The notes below the pieces were generated by a model. The model worked only from the letters and a program-made list of their open reading frames with translations. It ran no database searches and was not told where the DNA came from. A stretch of 64,000 nt of DNA, taken from positions 1-64,000 of the forward strand of contig VUYT01000010.1 of the NCBI GenBank assembly GCA_008802785.1, read 5' to 3'. The position numbers were made by a program, and so were the translations under genes. Within the stretch, counting starts at the first letter, position 1, and each line of letters opens with the position of its first letter. The stretch comes from Symmetrospora coprosmae (taxonomy: Eukaryota; Basidiomycota; Cystobasidiomycetes; Symmetrosporaceae). Below are positions 25,439 to 37,683 of this stretch, piece after piece.

Positions 25439-26171
25439 TCACGGACCCGCGGGCACGCCTTCAGCCCCGCTAGCAGGTGCCGTCTGCACCTCGCCAGCCT
25501 CGAGGGGCGTCTTCGCCTTGATGATCAGCGCGTGTAGTCCAGCATCGAGCTCGGCTTTCAGTGTGCTGTAGATCAGGCGATGCCGCTGCATTTGCTTCTG
25601 TTCGAGCGTATCGTGACGGGCATCAGCTGTGTACTGGGCCATTGCCTTGGAGACGAGGAAGGGAAAGAGGACTGCGCACCTTGCCCTCGAACTCTGCGCT
25701 GACCACGTTGACGGTAAAGTGCGTTTCGCCGCCACCACCGCCTATCGCGCGCATTGCCGAGTGTCCGCTGAAGGCATGCGCCAAGATACGGGCACTTCAG
25801 CGGGTATACTTATCGAGAATCAGAGGCGACACTCACGCATGCAAGTGCGAGTCGTTAATGACTTCCAATACGCTCGGATTCAGCTTCTCTGTGAGCTGCG
25901 GGTCGGATTGGCGGATCGGGAGCGCGTCAGACGAAGCGTCGCGAGCTCGACGTCTCTGCATTGCGTGACAGGCTACCTTCTCGCGAATGGCAATCGCTAG
26001 AGGCCCTTCTGGCTTGTCCTTGCGGGATCTCGAGCCCGAAGAGGCATCGCGACTTGGAGTATCCATCGACAGGCCGAATGCGCGGGGCGCTCTTGACTCG
26101 AGAACAGCAACGGAAGGGTTTGGGTACAGAGTTCTCGCGAATCTTGCGAGACGTCTTGCTGGAGTGAGCAT
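25439..26171 (-). CDS. BOL1: Mitochondrial BolA-like protein
   Basis: BolA protein that works with the monothiol glutaredoxin Grx5 to pass [4Fe-4S] clusters to mitochondrial enzymes. Exons 26171-25977, 25895-25837, 25767-25680, 25597-25439 give 166 residues. The first about 45 residues are an Arg-rich presequence (MLTPARRLARFARTLYPN). The BolA fold follows: IREKLTEKLNPSVLEVINDS, then HLHAGHSAMRAIGGGGGETH with the conserved His residues, FTVNVVSAEFEGK, and the class motif QRHRLIYSTLKAEL, ending in GLHALIIKAKTP. A short Glu/Pro/Ala tail closes the protein. The presequence argues for Bol1 or Bol3 rather than the cytosolic Bol2. The start is 123 bases from the TRM9 start on the other strand. Confidence 0.92.
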
Positions 26172-26294
26172 CAAAGAAGCAAGACACGCTGAAGCAGGCA
26201 GTTGGCCGGAAGCGAGCACGGTCGACGTTGACCTGCAGCTGCTGCTGCTTCAAGGCGCACGGCTGGCATCCGAGCACTTCTCCCTTCGCCCACG
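26172..26294. promoter_or_regulatory. Compact bidirectional promoter, BOL1 / TRM9
   Basis: Only 123 bases separate the two ATGs, so promoter elements and both leaders must share this piece. No TATA box is obvious. Confidence 0.6.
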
Positions 26295-27659
26295 ATGTCG
26301 GATCAAGCAGCCCTTGACGCGACCGCAAGAAGAGAGGAAGAGCTCTACGTGCATTCGGTGTACGAGAGCATTGCGGACCACTTCTCCCGGACGCGATACA
26401 AGGTGCATGCGGGTTAAAGGGAGTGAAATGGGGCTGAAGCTGCGGAACTGACACGCGCCTTCTGCCACTCACTTTCACAAACACCTTTTCTGCACGCCAT
26501 CCCAACCCTGCTCTCCTCCTTCTCTCTGCTGTGTCTCTTGCGAATTGGAGCGCGCAGCCCTGGCCTGGCATCTCTGATTTCTTTGACGCGCTCCCAAAAG
26601 GCAGTCTGGGCGTTGATGCAGGATGCGGCAACGGTAAATACCTCGGCCTGCGCGGCGCCCTCGCGTCGACGACGTCGGCGTTCGTGGCAGCAGAGGCAAC
26701 CGCATCGCCTGCAGACTCGACAGCAACAGGAAACGGAAAAGGCCAGGGCAAGGGCAAAGGCAAAGCCCGGCAGCAATCAGACACGCCGCAGCCAAATGAC
26801 ACGCCACTCGATAGCGATAGAGGACTGCTCACGCTAGGCTTGGACAGGTGCGTTCTCAGGCTACGAGACCGATTGAGGCGAAACCGGATTCTGACCTGCT
26901 CGCACAGGTCGTCAGGCCTCATTGGCATTGCGAAAGAACGGGGGCATGAAGTGCTCGTCGGGGATGCCATCGATATGCCATGGCGGGAAGGGGCGTTCGT
27001 GGGTGCTATCTGCTTCTCATACTCGCACAGAGCGCTGGAAAGGAGCTGGAGCTTGCCGACGCCTTGACAGGATTTCGCAATTTCCATTGCCACGATACAC
27101 CACTTTACGACACGCGAGCGGCGGATCAAGAGCATTCGAGTGCGTCGTCTCCTACATGACAAGGAACTGCCCGCCTCTGACGCAATTCATCCAGACCATC
27201 CTTCGTGCACTGAACAAGCGCCACGGCAAGCTCTTCATCCAGGTCTGGGCACTCGAGCAAGACCCTGCCCTGCTCCCGCCCGAGGTGCTCTCAGACCACG
27301 CAAGCAGCAGTCTACGGCATCGACCCAAGCCGAATGTGAAAAAGCCGCGGCAAATGGACAAGCTCGAGCGCGCTACGCTGGAAAGCGTCGGGCAGATTCA
27401 CGAGCTGGACGGCGCCAAGCAGGATGTCTTTGTACCGTGGAAGCTGCAGAGCAGTACATATCCTGGTGACGCACAAGACGGCGCTACTGCAGCACCGACA
27501 TATCAACGGTACTACCACCTATTTCGCGCAGGAGAGCTGAAGGAGCTGGTCGAGGCTGCGGCTGCTTCGTTCCCAACGCACGGGCCACAAATGGTGGTGG
27601 ATGAGGAGAGATGGGAGGAGGGCAACTGGTGGATCACTGCGAGGTTCGGTACACTGTGA
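26295..27659 (+). CDS. TRM9: tRNA wobble-uridine carboxymethyl methyltransferase Trm9
   Basis: SAM-dependent methyltransferase that, with Trm112, finishes mcm5U/mcm5s2U at the wobble base of certain tRNAs. Exons 26295-26402, 26558-26847, 26908-26998, 27071-27139, 27195-27659 give 340 residues (yeast 279). The N-terminal motif [20 protein letters not shown] runs into WPGI. Motif I is [12 protein letters not shown], then [47 protein letters not shown] and [11 protein letters not shown]. Late in the protein come [10 protein letters not shown] and [15 protein letters not shown], the Trm9 C-terminal signature. A roughly 50-residue Gly/Lys/Ser-rich low-complexity insert interrupts the SAM domain after motif I and explains the extra length. 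Confidence 0.94.
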
Positions 27660-27911
27660 ACCATGATATAATAGTTGCATGCAAGGTGTTCGGCTTTCTC
27701 TGTCCCGGAGTTTTCCGAGACTGGGTCCTTTGCCACCATTTGCGAGGCCGCCGACTGGTCCGCCTCGTTTTCAGCGGGGGCGAGTACCGTAGGCAAGTCA
27801 GAGCAGTCCCACCAGCTCTTCCGCTTTCACCAACATCAGCACCAACGAGGTCCACGGAGCAGCTGGGATCCATCAGATAACCGATTCGCTTCATCACCAC
27901 CGACGACCACC

Positions 27912-30586
27912 ATGGCATCGCGAATGTCGAGCTCGGCCTCGTCGAGGTTGATGGCCATGCGGGGCGTCCAGGGGAGCCTCAGCAGCAGCAGCAGCAGCAG
28001 CAGCAGCAATGGCCAGGGCAGCGGCAACATCGTCTACCCAGCGCACCTCACCCTATCGCGCCCGTCGTTCGCATCCCGGCGGTACCAATCCTCCTCCTCC
28101 TCGAGGTCGACTTCCGCTCCCGCCGCCACCTCGACCTCCGCAGCGGCTGGGCCGAGCAGCGACGCAAAACGCAAAATCAGAGCCATTCAGGCAGAGAGAG
28201 AGTCGTTCAGGACGGCACAGCAGGGTGGAGCACTTGCTGGTGGCCAGCAGAAGAGGAACATCACAGGCGGAACGGGAGCTGTGCGAGCTCAGATTGACTC
28301 TGGGTGAGTCCTCGGTCTTTGGGGGTCCAAGAAGCCAGCTTTCCGCCCGCTCGCTCGTCCGGCCAGTCGGACGGCGCACAAAGCTGATTCCCTCACCCGA
28401 TACTTTCGCGTGCGTGCAGTCGCCCTATGCCTGCATCGGGCTTCAACGCACCTCCACCACCCGTCCTTCCGTCCCAGTTCCCGGGTGCCGTCCCCGGCAG
28501 GCAGCAGCAGCCCCAAGAAGAGATGGACCGCTCTTTCATCGGCATGAGCGGAGGTGACATCGTTCACGAGATGCTCCGCAAGCACGACGTCAAGCATGTC
28601 TTTGGCTACCCCGGCGGAGCAGTCCTCCCCGTCTACGATGCCATCTACAACAGTCCACACTTCGAGTTCATCCTCCCAAGAGCCGAGCAGGGCGCTGGTC
28701 ACAGTGCGTGCAGCCTCACATTTCGCAGAGAAGTGTCCCCAGCTGACAGGGTCAAACATCACCCGCAGTGGCCGAGGGATACGCTCGAGTGACTGGCAAG
28801 CCAGGAGTCGTCCTTGTCACTTCCGGACCCGGTGCTACGAATGTCATCACTGCAATGCAAGACGCTTTGTCGGACGGAACGCCCATGGTCGTCTTCACGG
28901 GACAGGTCGCAACGTCAGCCATCGGATCTGACGCGTTCCAGGAGGCCGACGTCATCGGCATCTCGCGCGCATGCACAAAGTGGAACGTCATGGTCAAGGA
29001 TGTCGCAGAGATCCCTCGGCGCGTCAACGAGGCATTCAAGATTGCCACGAGCGGTCGACCGGGCCCCGTCCTCGTCGACCTGCCAAAGGACATCACCGCG
29101 GGCATTTTGAAGCAGGCCATCCCGGCGCGCTTCACAAATCCGGGCCGCGTCGAGGAGCACCTGCGGACGATCGGCGTGCGCCGCCAGGACCGGTACAGCT
29201 CGTCGGCGCCCGCGAGTGCCTCCGAGCCCACGTCGTTCCCAGAGCCAGATGTGCACCTCCTCAGCCGTGCAGCCCAGATGATTGCCAACGCCAAGCGGCC
29301 CGTCATCTACGCGGGCGCTGGCGTTCTCGGCTCCGAGGAAGGGCCTGCGCTCCTTCGCCAGCTCTCTGAGCGCGGTGATATCCCCGTTACGACGACCATG
29401 CAGGGTCTCGGCTGCTTCGACGAGGACTCGCCGCGCTCGCTCCATATGCTCGGGATGCACGGTTCAGCGTACGCCAACCTGGCCATGCAGGACGCAGACG
29501 TCATCATTGCGCTCGGCGCCCGATTCGACGACCGCGTCACGGGCAAGATTGACACTTTCGCTCCAGAAGCACGAAAAGCTGCCCTCGAAGGCCGAGGCGG
29601 CATCATCCACTTTGAGATCTCGCCAAAGAACATCAACAAGGTCGTAGAGGCTCAGGTTGCTATCGAGGGCGACGTGGCGCACAACCTGTCGCACCTCCTC
29701 CCGTACCTCCCCGAGGCTGCCTCCGTGGACCGGTCCGCATGGCACGCCAAGATCGCGCAGTGGAAGGAGCGCTTCCCGTTCACGTTTGACCCGAGCGCGC
29801 CGGGCGAGATGGCCAAGCCGCAGGAGGTCGTCGTCGCGCTCAACGAGTGGGCCGAGAAGAACGGGCAGAAGGACAACATTCTCATCACGACGGGCGTGGG
29901 CCAGCACCAGATGTATGCGTGCGAGTTCTACAGGTGGAAGAAGCCCCGCTCGTGGGTCTCGAGCGGCGGCCTCGGCACAATGGGCTATGGTCTGCCAGCG
30001 GCTATCGGCGCCAAGGTTGGCAGGCGTGATGCCATTGTCGTCGATATTGATGGTGACGCGTGAGTCGCGGACCCTCCTTCTAATCCTGAGCGATCATCAC
30101 CAGGCTAATCCATGTTTGCCGCTTTGCAGCTCCTTCTGCATGACGGGCATGGAGCTTCAGACAGCTTCCGAGTTCAGCGTCGGCGTCAAGACCATCATCC
30201 TGAATAACAACGGCCAAGGAATGGTCCTGCAGTGGTGCGTCTTTGCGTGTCGCGGTCGCAGGGCCAGGCTTTTCGTACTGACGTCGCGCCCTTCACTCTC
30301 TTACAGGCAAGACCTGTTCTACGACAAGCGTTATGCGCATACTCAGCAAAAGAATCCAGACTTTGTCAAGCTCGCCGAAGCCATGGGCGTCAAGGGCATG
30401 CGGTGCTCGACGAACGACGACCTCGAGCGAGTCATGGACGAGTTCATGCGGTACGACAACGACAAGCCGGCCCTCCTCGAGGTGATGGTGCAGGCGGGCG
30501 AGCACGTCTACCCGATGGTGCCCGCGGGCAAGGCCCTTCACGAGCAGCTTGTCCACCCGAGACTTCGCGTAGCCGAGCAGGCATAG
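27912..30586 (+). CDS. ILV2: Acetolactate synthase catalytic subunit, mitochondrial
   Basis: ThDP- and FAD-dependent enzyme that makes 2-acetolactate or 2-aceto-2-hydroxybutyrate, the first common step to valine, leucine and isoleucine. Exons 27912-28303, 28420-28703, 28769-30059, 30130-30234, 30307-30586 give 783 residues. The first about 150 are a Ser/Ala-rich, Arg-containing mitochondrial presequence with a polyserine run. The ThDP pyrimidine domain starts [20 protein letters not shown], with the catalytic Glu in [17 protein letters not shown]. The FAD domain follows ([18 protein letters not shown]), and the ThDP diphosphate motif spans [19 protein letters not shown] and NNNGQGMV. The C-terminus ([20 protein letters not shown]) is as in yeast Ilv2. 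It is the target of sulfonylurea-type inhibitors in other organisms. Confidence 0.96.
27981..28008 (+). repeat. AGC triplet run in ILV2 presequence
   Basis: Twenty-eight bases of perfect AGC repeat encode nine consecutive serines in the transit peptide. Trinucleotide runs of this kind often differ in length between strains. Confidence 0.9.
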
Positions 30587-30887
30587 GCTGCCCATCCTGC
30601 ACTTTGGGTAATGTCCCGCGAGGCCCTTTCTCTTTCACGATCTGTAGCTGTACCTGTATCTCGCCTCTGGCCGGTGTGCCACAGATCGTTATGTCAGTGT
30701 CTTTTCGCAAAATGGTGACGTTTGCGGTCGCGACAGTGCGACAGCTGCTTGCAGCTGCTGGCTCGAGTGTTGCAAGTACGCGAGTGCGGAACACATGTAC
30801 AGGATACTTTCGCTCGAGCCCCATCTCTGCCTCTATTTCTGATGTACACAAGCTCGGCACTACTCTATATCAGAAGCTCGTCCATGA

Positions 30888-32576
30888 CTACAGATTATCT
30901 AGGTCGAAGATGCGAGCAGGGCAGAATTTGTCAAAGCTCGCAATGAGGTTGCCGTCGTGTGCGAAGCGGATCTTGCCCTTTGCGAGTCTCTTCTTTGCAA
31001 TGGCGCGAAACTCTGGGAACTTGGACGACCACCAGGGCGTACCCCATAGCTCCTCCCTGTCTGCCTTCTTGTCGGCCCGCGAGTAGTGCGTGAGCACCGG
31101 GATCTCGCCTGTCTGTGATGCGGCCAGAAGCGTGGGATGCAGCTCGTACGGGATGGCCGTGTCGTTGACGCCCTCGAGCGGGTGTGCCAGCTTGATGGGC
31201 ACGGGCTTTGTCGGCGATGTCGTTGGCATGAACAACCGGTACGTATAGTCGACAAGCAGAGCGCCCTCGTGGTTCAGCGTGTTGAAGTACGCCTGATCTG
31301 CCGTCACTTTCGTCGTCTCGAGCATCTCCTCCAGCCGCGCAAACACCCTCCTCTGCTCCGAGACAGTCCCTACCACAGTCCCGCTGTTGACCCATCGCGC
31401 GTTGTCAGACCACCAGCTGCGGCGCGATAGAAACCCATGTCAGCATGTCGACGCTTCCAGCAGGCAGCAGGTGACATGAGCAGCTCACAAGTCGGGATCC
31501 TTTGCAGTTGGTGGCAGCGGGTTCATTGGGACCTCCTTGCATTCCGCCTGAACATAGAGAGCAGGCGTCCATCAGCTGACAACCCTCTCACGACTCGACG
31601 ATATCTCGGCGCAGCAGACTGACCGACTCCGGGTCCTGTGGCCAGCACTGCCAGTCCGACCCGACGATGACTCGCTCCGCGTTCGGCTGGAGCTGATGAT
31701 AGCGATGAGCCAAGATATCCGGAGACTGCTGGAGCCACACGTCGGACCCGTCAATCATGAGGACGAGGTCGTTCTCTTGCTCCTTGGTCATATTGTTCCG
31801 GAGGAAGTTGTTTGTGCCTGCGAGCGAGAGGCGAGAACATGACGAGCGTGAGCTTTCACAGGTGCCGTGACGTCGTCAGTCAGTTCACGACGTATTGACC
31901 CACCGCTGATCTTTGCAAATTGATTGCCTCGATAGTCGTCTCCAGTGAGAGCCCAATTGACGATGATGGGCTCGTAGCCGTGCACGATGGCAGCCATGAT
32001 GGTCTTGCACGATTCGGCGTTGTGGAAGTTTGGCGTAAGTGGGATGAGGAGGTGTACATGTTTATGCGGTGTGACTATATCGCTTGCCAGGATGGTGGCA
32101 GGGAGGGTGTTGCGGCCGGCTGAGCCCGACGCGCTCAGCGGTCTGGACGTTTGGCTGGAGCCGCTGCTTCTGAAGCGTCCCGCAAGCCCGACGGCTACGA
32201 GAGCAGCAACAGCTAGCGCTGAAGTGAGCGAGAGCAGAGCCATAAACACGATGCGCTTGCTTAGCCCAGTCGGACTCTGGCGGCTGGCTTCGAGCGAGAA
32301 GCGTCGACCATGAACAGCATCGACGCTGTCTGGGGTGTTGGGGCCGCTGGACGAGACGCTGCTGCTACCGCTGCTGCCACTCCCGTAGTGAGTCCTGTGC
32401 GCGCTCTTCTCGTCGTAGCTTTCGCAAAGGTCGACATCCTGCAGCAGCGGGCGTGCGGCAAAGTCGAGGAGGCTCTGCTCGAAGGAGGTGATCTTGCTAC
32501 CCCGCCGCTGCTCGATGACTGAGTCTGCGTTGCTGATCCTGCGTCTGCTGTCTGACCCTGTTGCGTGGTGTGGCAT
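30888..32576 (-). CDS. Putative Golgi type II membrane glycosyltransferase
   Basis: Layout: about 100 cytosolic Ser-rich residues from the ATG at 32576 (MPHHATGSDSRRRISNADSV), one membrane anchor (MALLSLTSALAVAALVAVGL), a Ser-rich stem, then a lumenal domain. That domain has HLLIPLTPNFHNAESCKTI, VNWALTGDDYRGNQ, LVLMIDGSDVWLQQSPDIL (DxD-like, expected metal/nucleotide site), ERVIVGSDWQCWPQD and a Cys-rich piece ECKEVPMNPLPP. WWSDNARWVNSGTVVGTV and NHEGALLVDYTYRLFMP follow, and the end is FDLDNL with TAG at 30890-30888. This order resembles procollagen-glucosyltransferase-like proteins of fungi (PLOD glycosyltransferase fold). Donor, acceptor and linkage are unknown. Five or six exons; the inner junctions were placed only roughly. 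It is divergent from the chitin synthase, so a cell-wall role is attractive but is inference. Confidence 0.7.
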
Positions 32577-33062
32577 GGTCCCTGTAGCAGAGGAGCTTGT
32601 GGGTGATACCGGTGTGAGGAGAGGCAACTGCTCAAACTGCTCTGCGCGACCTCGTCAGCAGCGGTCAGATTCTCAAGCTCAGCGTCTCGTTAAAGCGCAT
32701 AGCATGTTCTATCGCAGAAATTGGTTGCGGGCTGGTCTCGCTTCCTTGTGCCTTGTCTATGCACAGGGCCAGACCAAGCCATCTTTCTCTTGCTGGGGGA
32801 GAAGGCAAGGAAGCTCTTTCCTCATCCGGCCGGAATCAGGTACGACAGTGCACGATAAGTGCCCTGATCGAGGCTCGGATCATCTCCGCTGCTGCTGACT
32901 CAGCCGGCGGCTCTTCCTCCTCTCCGAAAATAGGGGGCGCGTGCTCGTGTGTTGTTGACAGTCGCAGTCGCAGTCGCAGGTCGCAGGTCGCGCTCGCGGT
33001 CGCACCACACAGACTTGCATCTTCCCAGACAGTTCACTACTCAGCACAACGCACGCATCGCC
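32577..33062. promoter_or_regulatory. Divergent intergenic region, glycosyltransferase / chitin synthase
   Basis: About 490 bases between the starts. A CGCAGT/CGCAGG repeat (about 32960-32991) lies in the probable chitin synthase leader. No coding signal. Confidence 0.45.
32960..32991. repeat. CGCAGT/CGCAGG short tandem repeat
   Basis: The hexamer GTCGCA is repeated five times with a one-base spacing change (GTCGCAG) in the last copies, about 70 bases before the chitin synthase ATG. Confidence 0.75.
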
Positions 33063-36000
33063 ATGAGCAGATACAACAACCTGCCAGACATCGACATTGA
33101 CGCTGATGACCCGTTCAGCCCAGAGGTGTATCGCGCTCACCTCGCGGCTGCCGGGATGAGCGAACAATACGCAGAGGCGCCTGCCCTCGTCCGCCCACAG
33201 TACAGCAACGGCCCTGCTCCTCTGTACCAGGAGCAGGATCATGGGCCTGGCTTCTATGATGACCATGGCGCCCGGCCGCCCACGTTCCCCTACCGCTACC
33301 CGGAGCCTGTTCAAGACGGACCTGTAGGCGCCGAGGAGCATTACTACAACGAGAAGTCGCTCGTCGAGGAGGACCTGGGACGGTACCAGCGATATGCCAC
33401 CCCAGAGCTGGAAGGAGGCGGCGCCCAGCAGGAGACGTCCTTCGATGGGCCGGACGAGTACCAGTCCACAGCGGATGACCACGCTGCCGTGGGACAGCAG
33501 CAACAGCGTGGCGGGTTCTTCAGCCGCGCAACACGGTACGCGAACGACCGGAGAAATGCAAATCGTAGTGACGAGAGCCAGCGGACACGAGCTGGGGCTG
33601 CCGAAGGTCCCAAAAGGCAGAGGCGATTCGTCAACGAAGGTGGGTTTGAGCGCCTCCAACCGCGACTACTCCTGCCTACAGTCTCACCTTGCATGGTTCT
33701 TACAGACGAGTTTGACGAAAAGATGGGGCTCGGGAGAGACCACGATGAGGACGATGAGGAAGGGCACGCGAACCCGCACTATGGCCCAGTCCCCGCCACG
33801 CAGCTCCGGCGGAACAGGACAAAGAAGCGCGTGCCCTTGCACAATGGAAACCTCATCATCGAGGCGCCCATTCCAAGCCGCCTCGCTGGCTTTCTCCCGC
33901 GCAAAGGACAGGAGGAGTTTGACAAGATGCGGTGCGTTGACGGTTACACCCATGCTTTGCAGGGCGGCCCCGTACTCGTAGAGTCCGGTGGTTGGCTGAC
34001 ACGGCGGACGTGTGTCGCAATTCCTTTTTCAACAGCTATTCAGCGGTTACCTGTGATGTGAGTGCGGCTGTGGCTAATCATGACTGCCGCACTGCAGGCG
34101 CGCTGATCTGTCTCGTACGCCAGCCCGATGCTTTCGAAGCCAGCCACTACACTCTACGGCCAGCCATGTACAATCGCGAGACTGAGCTGCTCATCGGTGT
34201 GACCATGTACAACGTTGGTGGCCACTTGCCTCGTCTGATGCGATGTTGCGGCATGTGTCAGATGCTGAACAAGCGAGTCTTACCTTCCACACAGGAAGAC
34301 GAGATTCTGCTCACGCGGACACTGCACGGCATCATGAGTGAGTTCGATGCAAGTACATCACGAGACGGGCTTGAGCTTGTCCGCTGATGCTGCCGTAAAC
34401 CGCCCTCGCCTGCAGAGAACATTTCGCACCTTTGCTCGAGACAGAAGAGCAAGGTCTGGGGCAAGGATGGCTGGAAGAAGGTGCGTTTTCTTTCATACCT
34501 CGAGCAGAGGCCATGACTGCGATGTAGCTAAGCCTGTTTGGCTCGCTCGACATGCCAGATTGTCGTGTGCATCATTGCAGATGGACGGAAGGTCGCCCAT
34601 CCGCGCGTTCTAGACTGGTACGCCGAGAAGGCCCATCTGACGCTGGCTGCTGACCCTGGAGCTGACCACCGAGCTTCCCTCTCCCGTGAAACAGTCTTGC
34701 CGCACTGGGCGTATACCAGAAAGACGTAGGCAAGAACAAGGTGGACGGCAAAGAGGTGCAGGCGCACGTGTACGAGTACACGACACAGCTCTCGATCGAT
34801 TCGGAGCTCAAGTTCAAGGGACTCGAGAAGGGCATCGTACCGACGCAGATTGTCTTCTGCCTCAAAGAGCGCAGTGGGTTGCCCATATCCCGCTTCGCGC
34901 TCGCCATCACATCACTTGCTGATGAGAATGAAACACATAGACGCAAAGAAGATCAACTCGCACAGATGGCTCTTCAACGCCTTCTGCCCCATGCTCCAGC
35001 CGAACGTTGTCGTCCTCCTCGACGTCGGCACAAAGCCTGGCCCAAAGAGTCTGTACAACCTGTGGAAGACATTTGACCGGAACAGCAATGTCGGCGGAGC
35101 GGTGAGCAACGTCCTATTCAGAGGCTCACAGGCGTTCTGAGGTGCTGACAAGTATCTGCGCTCAGTGCGGAGAAATTTGCACGATGAAGGGCAAATTCTG
35201 GACGGGACTGCTGAACCCCATGGTCGCCGCGCAGAACTTCGAGTATAGTGCGTATTCGTGCATGTTTGGTGTAAGACCAGACGAGCTGAGACTTCGCCGC
35301 CCCTGCCAGAGATGTCGAATATCCTAGACAAGCCGACCGAGTCTCGTAAATGGCTATTATTTGGCTTGCGCCACGCAGAGTCTAACGCTTTATACACATC
35401 CCTGCAGTCTTCGGGTACATCTCTGTCCTGCCGGGCGCATTCTCTGCGTACCGCTACATCGCCCTCAAGAACGACGACATGGGCCGCGGTCCGCTCGCCT
35501 CGTATTTCAAGGGTGAGACGCTTCAGGGGCACGATGCGGATGTCTTTACTAGCAAGTGCGTACCTATTCCTCTTCCGCATTTCGAAGCAGGCTCGCTGAT
35601 CCTTTGTCGCCGCGACTCGCCAGCATGTACCTGGCTGAAGACCGGATTCTCTGCTGGGAGCTGGTTGCAAAGCGCGGTGATAGCTGGGTACTCAAGTTTG
35701 TCAAGAGCGCACAGGGAGAGACAGACGTCCCCGACACAATCACCGAGTTCATCTCACAGCGGTGTGTCCCATGCTTCCCCCTGTTCCAGCCGCACCGCCT
35801 TCGCTGATTCCAGGGAGGACGATGACACAGACGGCGATGGCTCAATGGATCCTTCTTTGCTGCCACTTATGCGATCGCGCACACGCTGCAAATCGGTCGT
35901 ACTGAGCACTCCATGACACGCAAGGCGGCCCTCTACTTCGAGACGCTCTACAATGTCATCAATCTCGTCTTTGCCTGGTTCGGACTGGCCAACTACTACA

Positions 36001-37683
36001 TATTCTTCATCATCATCACGCAGAGCCTCGAGGATGTGAGTATTGAGCCGAGCCTTGGCCTCTGGGATCAGGCTGAAGCTTCCGCGCCTCAGCCCGCATA
36101 TGGCATCAAGCACGTCGAGATCCTCAACATGTTTATGAATTACATCTACTGTGGCACATTAGCGGCGACGTTCCTGCTTTCGATGGGCAACAGGCCTGCG
36201 GGTGCGAAGTGGAAGTACATGTCTGGTGAATTAACACCATCCCTGCCTTTGTCTCCCAGGAAATCGCTGACAATACTGCCCGCTTTCAACAGTGATGATC
36301 ACCTTCTCAGTCCTAACGACTTACATGATGATCTGCACCATCCTGTCGCTCGTCAAGTCATTCCAGAGCGAGCAGACCGGTGGCGTCTTTGCGTCGCTGG
36401 TCATCTCGCTCGCGTCAACGGTCGGCGTATACTTCCTCAGCTCGTTGCTTGCACTGGATCCATGGCATATGTGGGCTGTCTGTGTATGCCGACGCCGGCG
36501 TGCATCGCGCGCTGATAGGCTTTCCCTCCCGGTCATCGTTCCAGGTTCACCTGCTTCCTGCAGTACATGCTCTGCTCGCCTATCTGGATCAACGTTCTGC
36601 AAATATATGCATTCAGCAACCTTCGTGCGTTGTGACAAGCGGGAGGTTAGCAGAAGTCCGGCTGTATCGACTGACCCTACCGCCAAATCTTCACACTCTT
36701 GTGGCCCGCCGATGTCCGACCCACGCCGTGCACTCCACCACGCGTCCACCCAACATTGAAGATGACTTCACCTGGTGCGCCCTTCTGTGTCACTCCTTAT
36801 CAGGAAGGTGGTCGCCTCCGCTGACTACTTCTGCTCATTACTACACTCTCCTTCTGCTGCTGAAATGCCCCCTGAACCCTGGCATGCCCACATACGCGCA
36901 CACGCACGTAATGCGCACTCAGGGGAACCAAGGAAACCGGCAGCGAGGACGATTTGGGAACGGTGCAGAAGTCCAAAGACGGGACGTACGAAGTCGAGCT
37001 GCCAACGGACCAGGCCGACATTGACGCCAGTTACGACGACGCGCTGCACAGCCTACGCACACGGCCTAAGCTGCTGGCAAATGCTCCATCGGCAGCTCAG
37101 AAGGATCGCATCAAGCAAGACTATTACGCCTCGACGCGTACCAATGTCATTCTGCTCTGGGCGCTATCGAACGTGGGGCATTCCGATTTCCAACGATCTG
37201 CACCTTGCTGAGACCTTGTCGTCCGCCAGGGAATCCTCGCTGCTGCAATTCTGCACGGAGGTAATGGCGGGGCATCCTATACCAGCGGCACCACCAAACA
37301 AAGCATATGTGCGTGCTGCTCAACCCAGCGATCAATCTGGCTACGCGTGACCGCTCTTCCCTCTCCTCCGAACCTCCCAACCTCCCAACCTCCCAAACCT
37401 CCGCCTCGTTCTGCAACGCTCTCAGACATGCTCATCATTCTCGTTCTGGTTGCAATCCTGGCTGTTTTCCGCTTTGCGGCGTCTAGCGCTTACAACACAC
37501 TCCGCTTGGTGAGTTTCGGGCGAACCATGCCTCTATGCAGGCGCAGGCTGACCTGCTCTTTGCCTGTGCAAGTTTGCGGGCTAGTCTCCGCCTTTATGTA
37601 CCGTGCTCGCAATGGACTGGCGGTCAGGCTTTTGCCTCGGCATTTGCATTGCCACAGCCCGCGCCTTCGAACGCACATCACTG
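33063..37683 (+). CDS. Chitin synthase, division 1 (class I-III type)
   Basis: Plasma-membrane processive enzyme that polymerises UDP-GlcNAc into chitin. The N-terminal about 270 residues are disordered ([13 protein letters not shown], polyQ QQQQR). The catalytic part follows: [104 protein letters not shown] with the EDR motif, and [12 protein letters not shown] carrying the product-binding QRRRW. Several membrane helices follow ([56 protein letters not shown]). A last hydrophobic exon ([19 protein letters not shown]) ends near 37509. At least 15 introns, most under 100 bases. The final exon is uncertain: the stop is near 37683 if the GTGAGT at 37510 is spliced, or 37736 if read straight through. 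Confidence 0.9.

Noticed and set aside
30061-30129. Reading straight through the ILV2 intron
   Set aside because: The frame would break the ThDP motif; splicing restores IDGDASFCMTG exactly.
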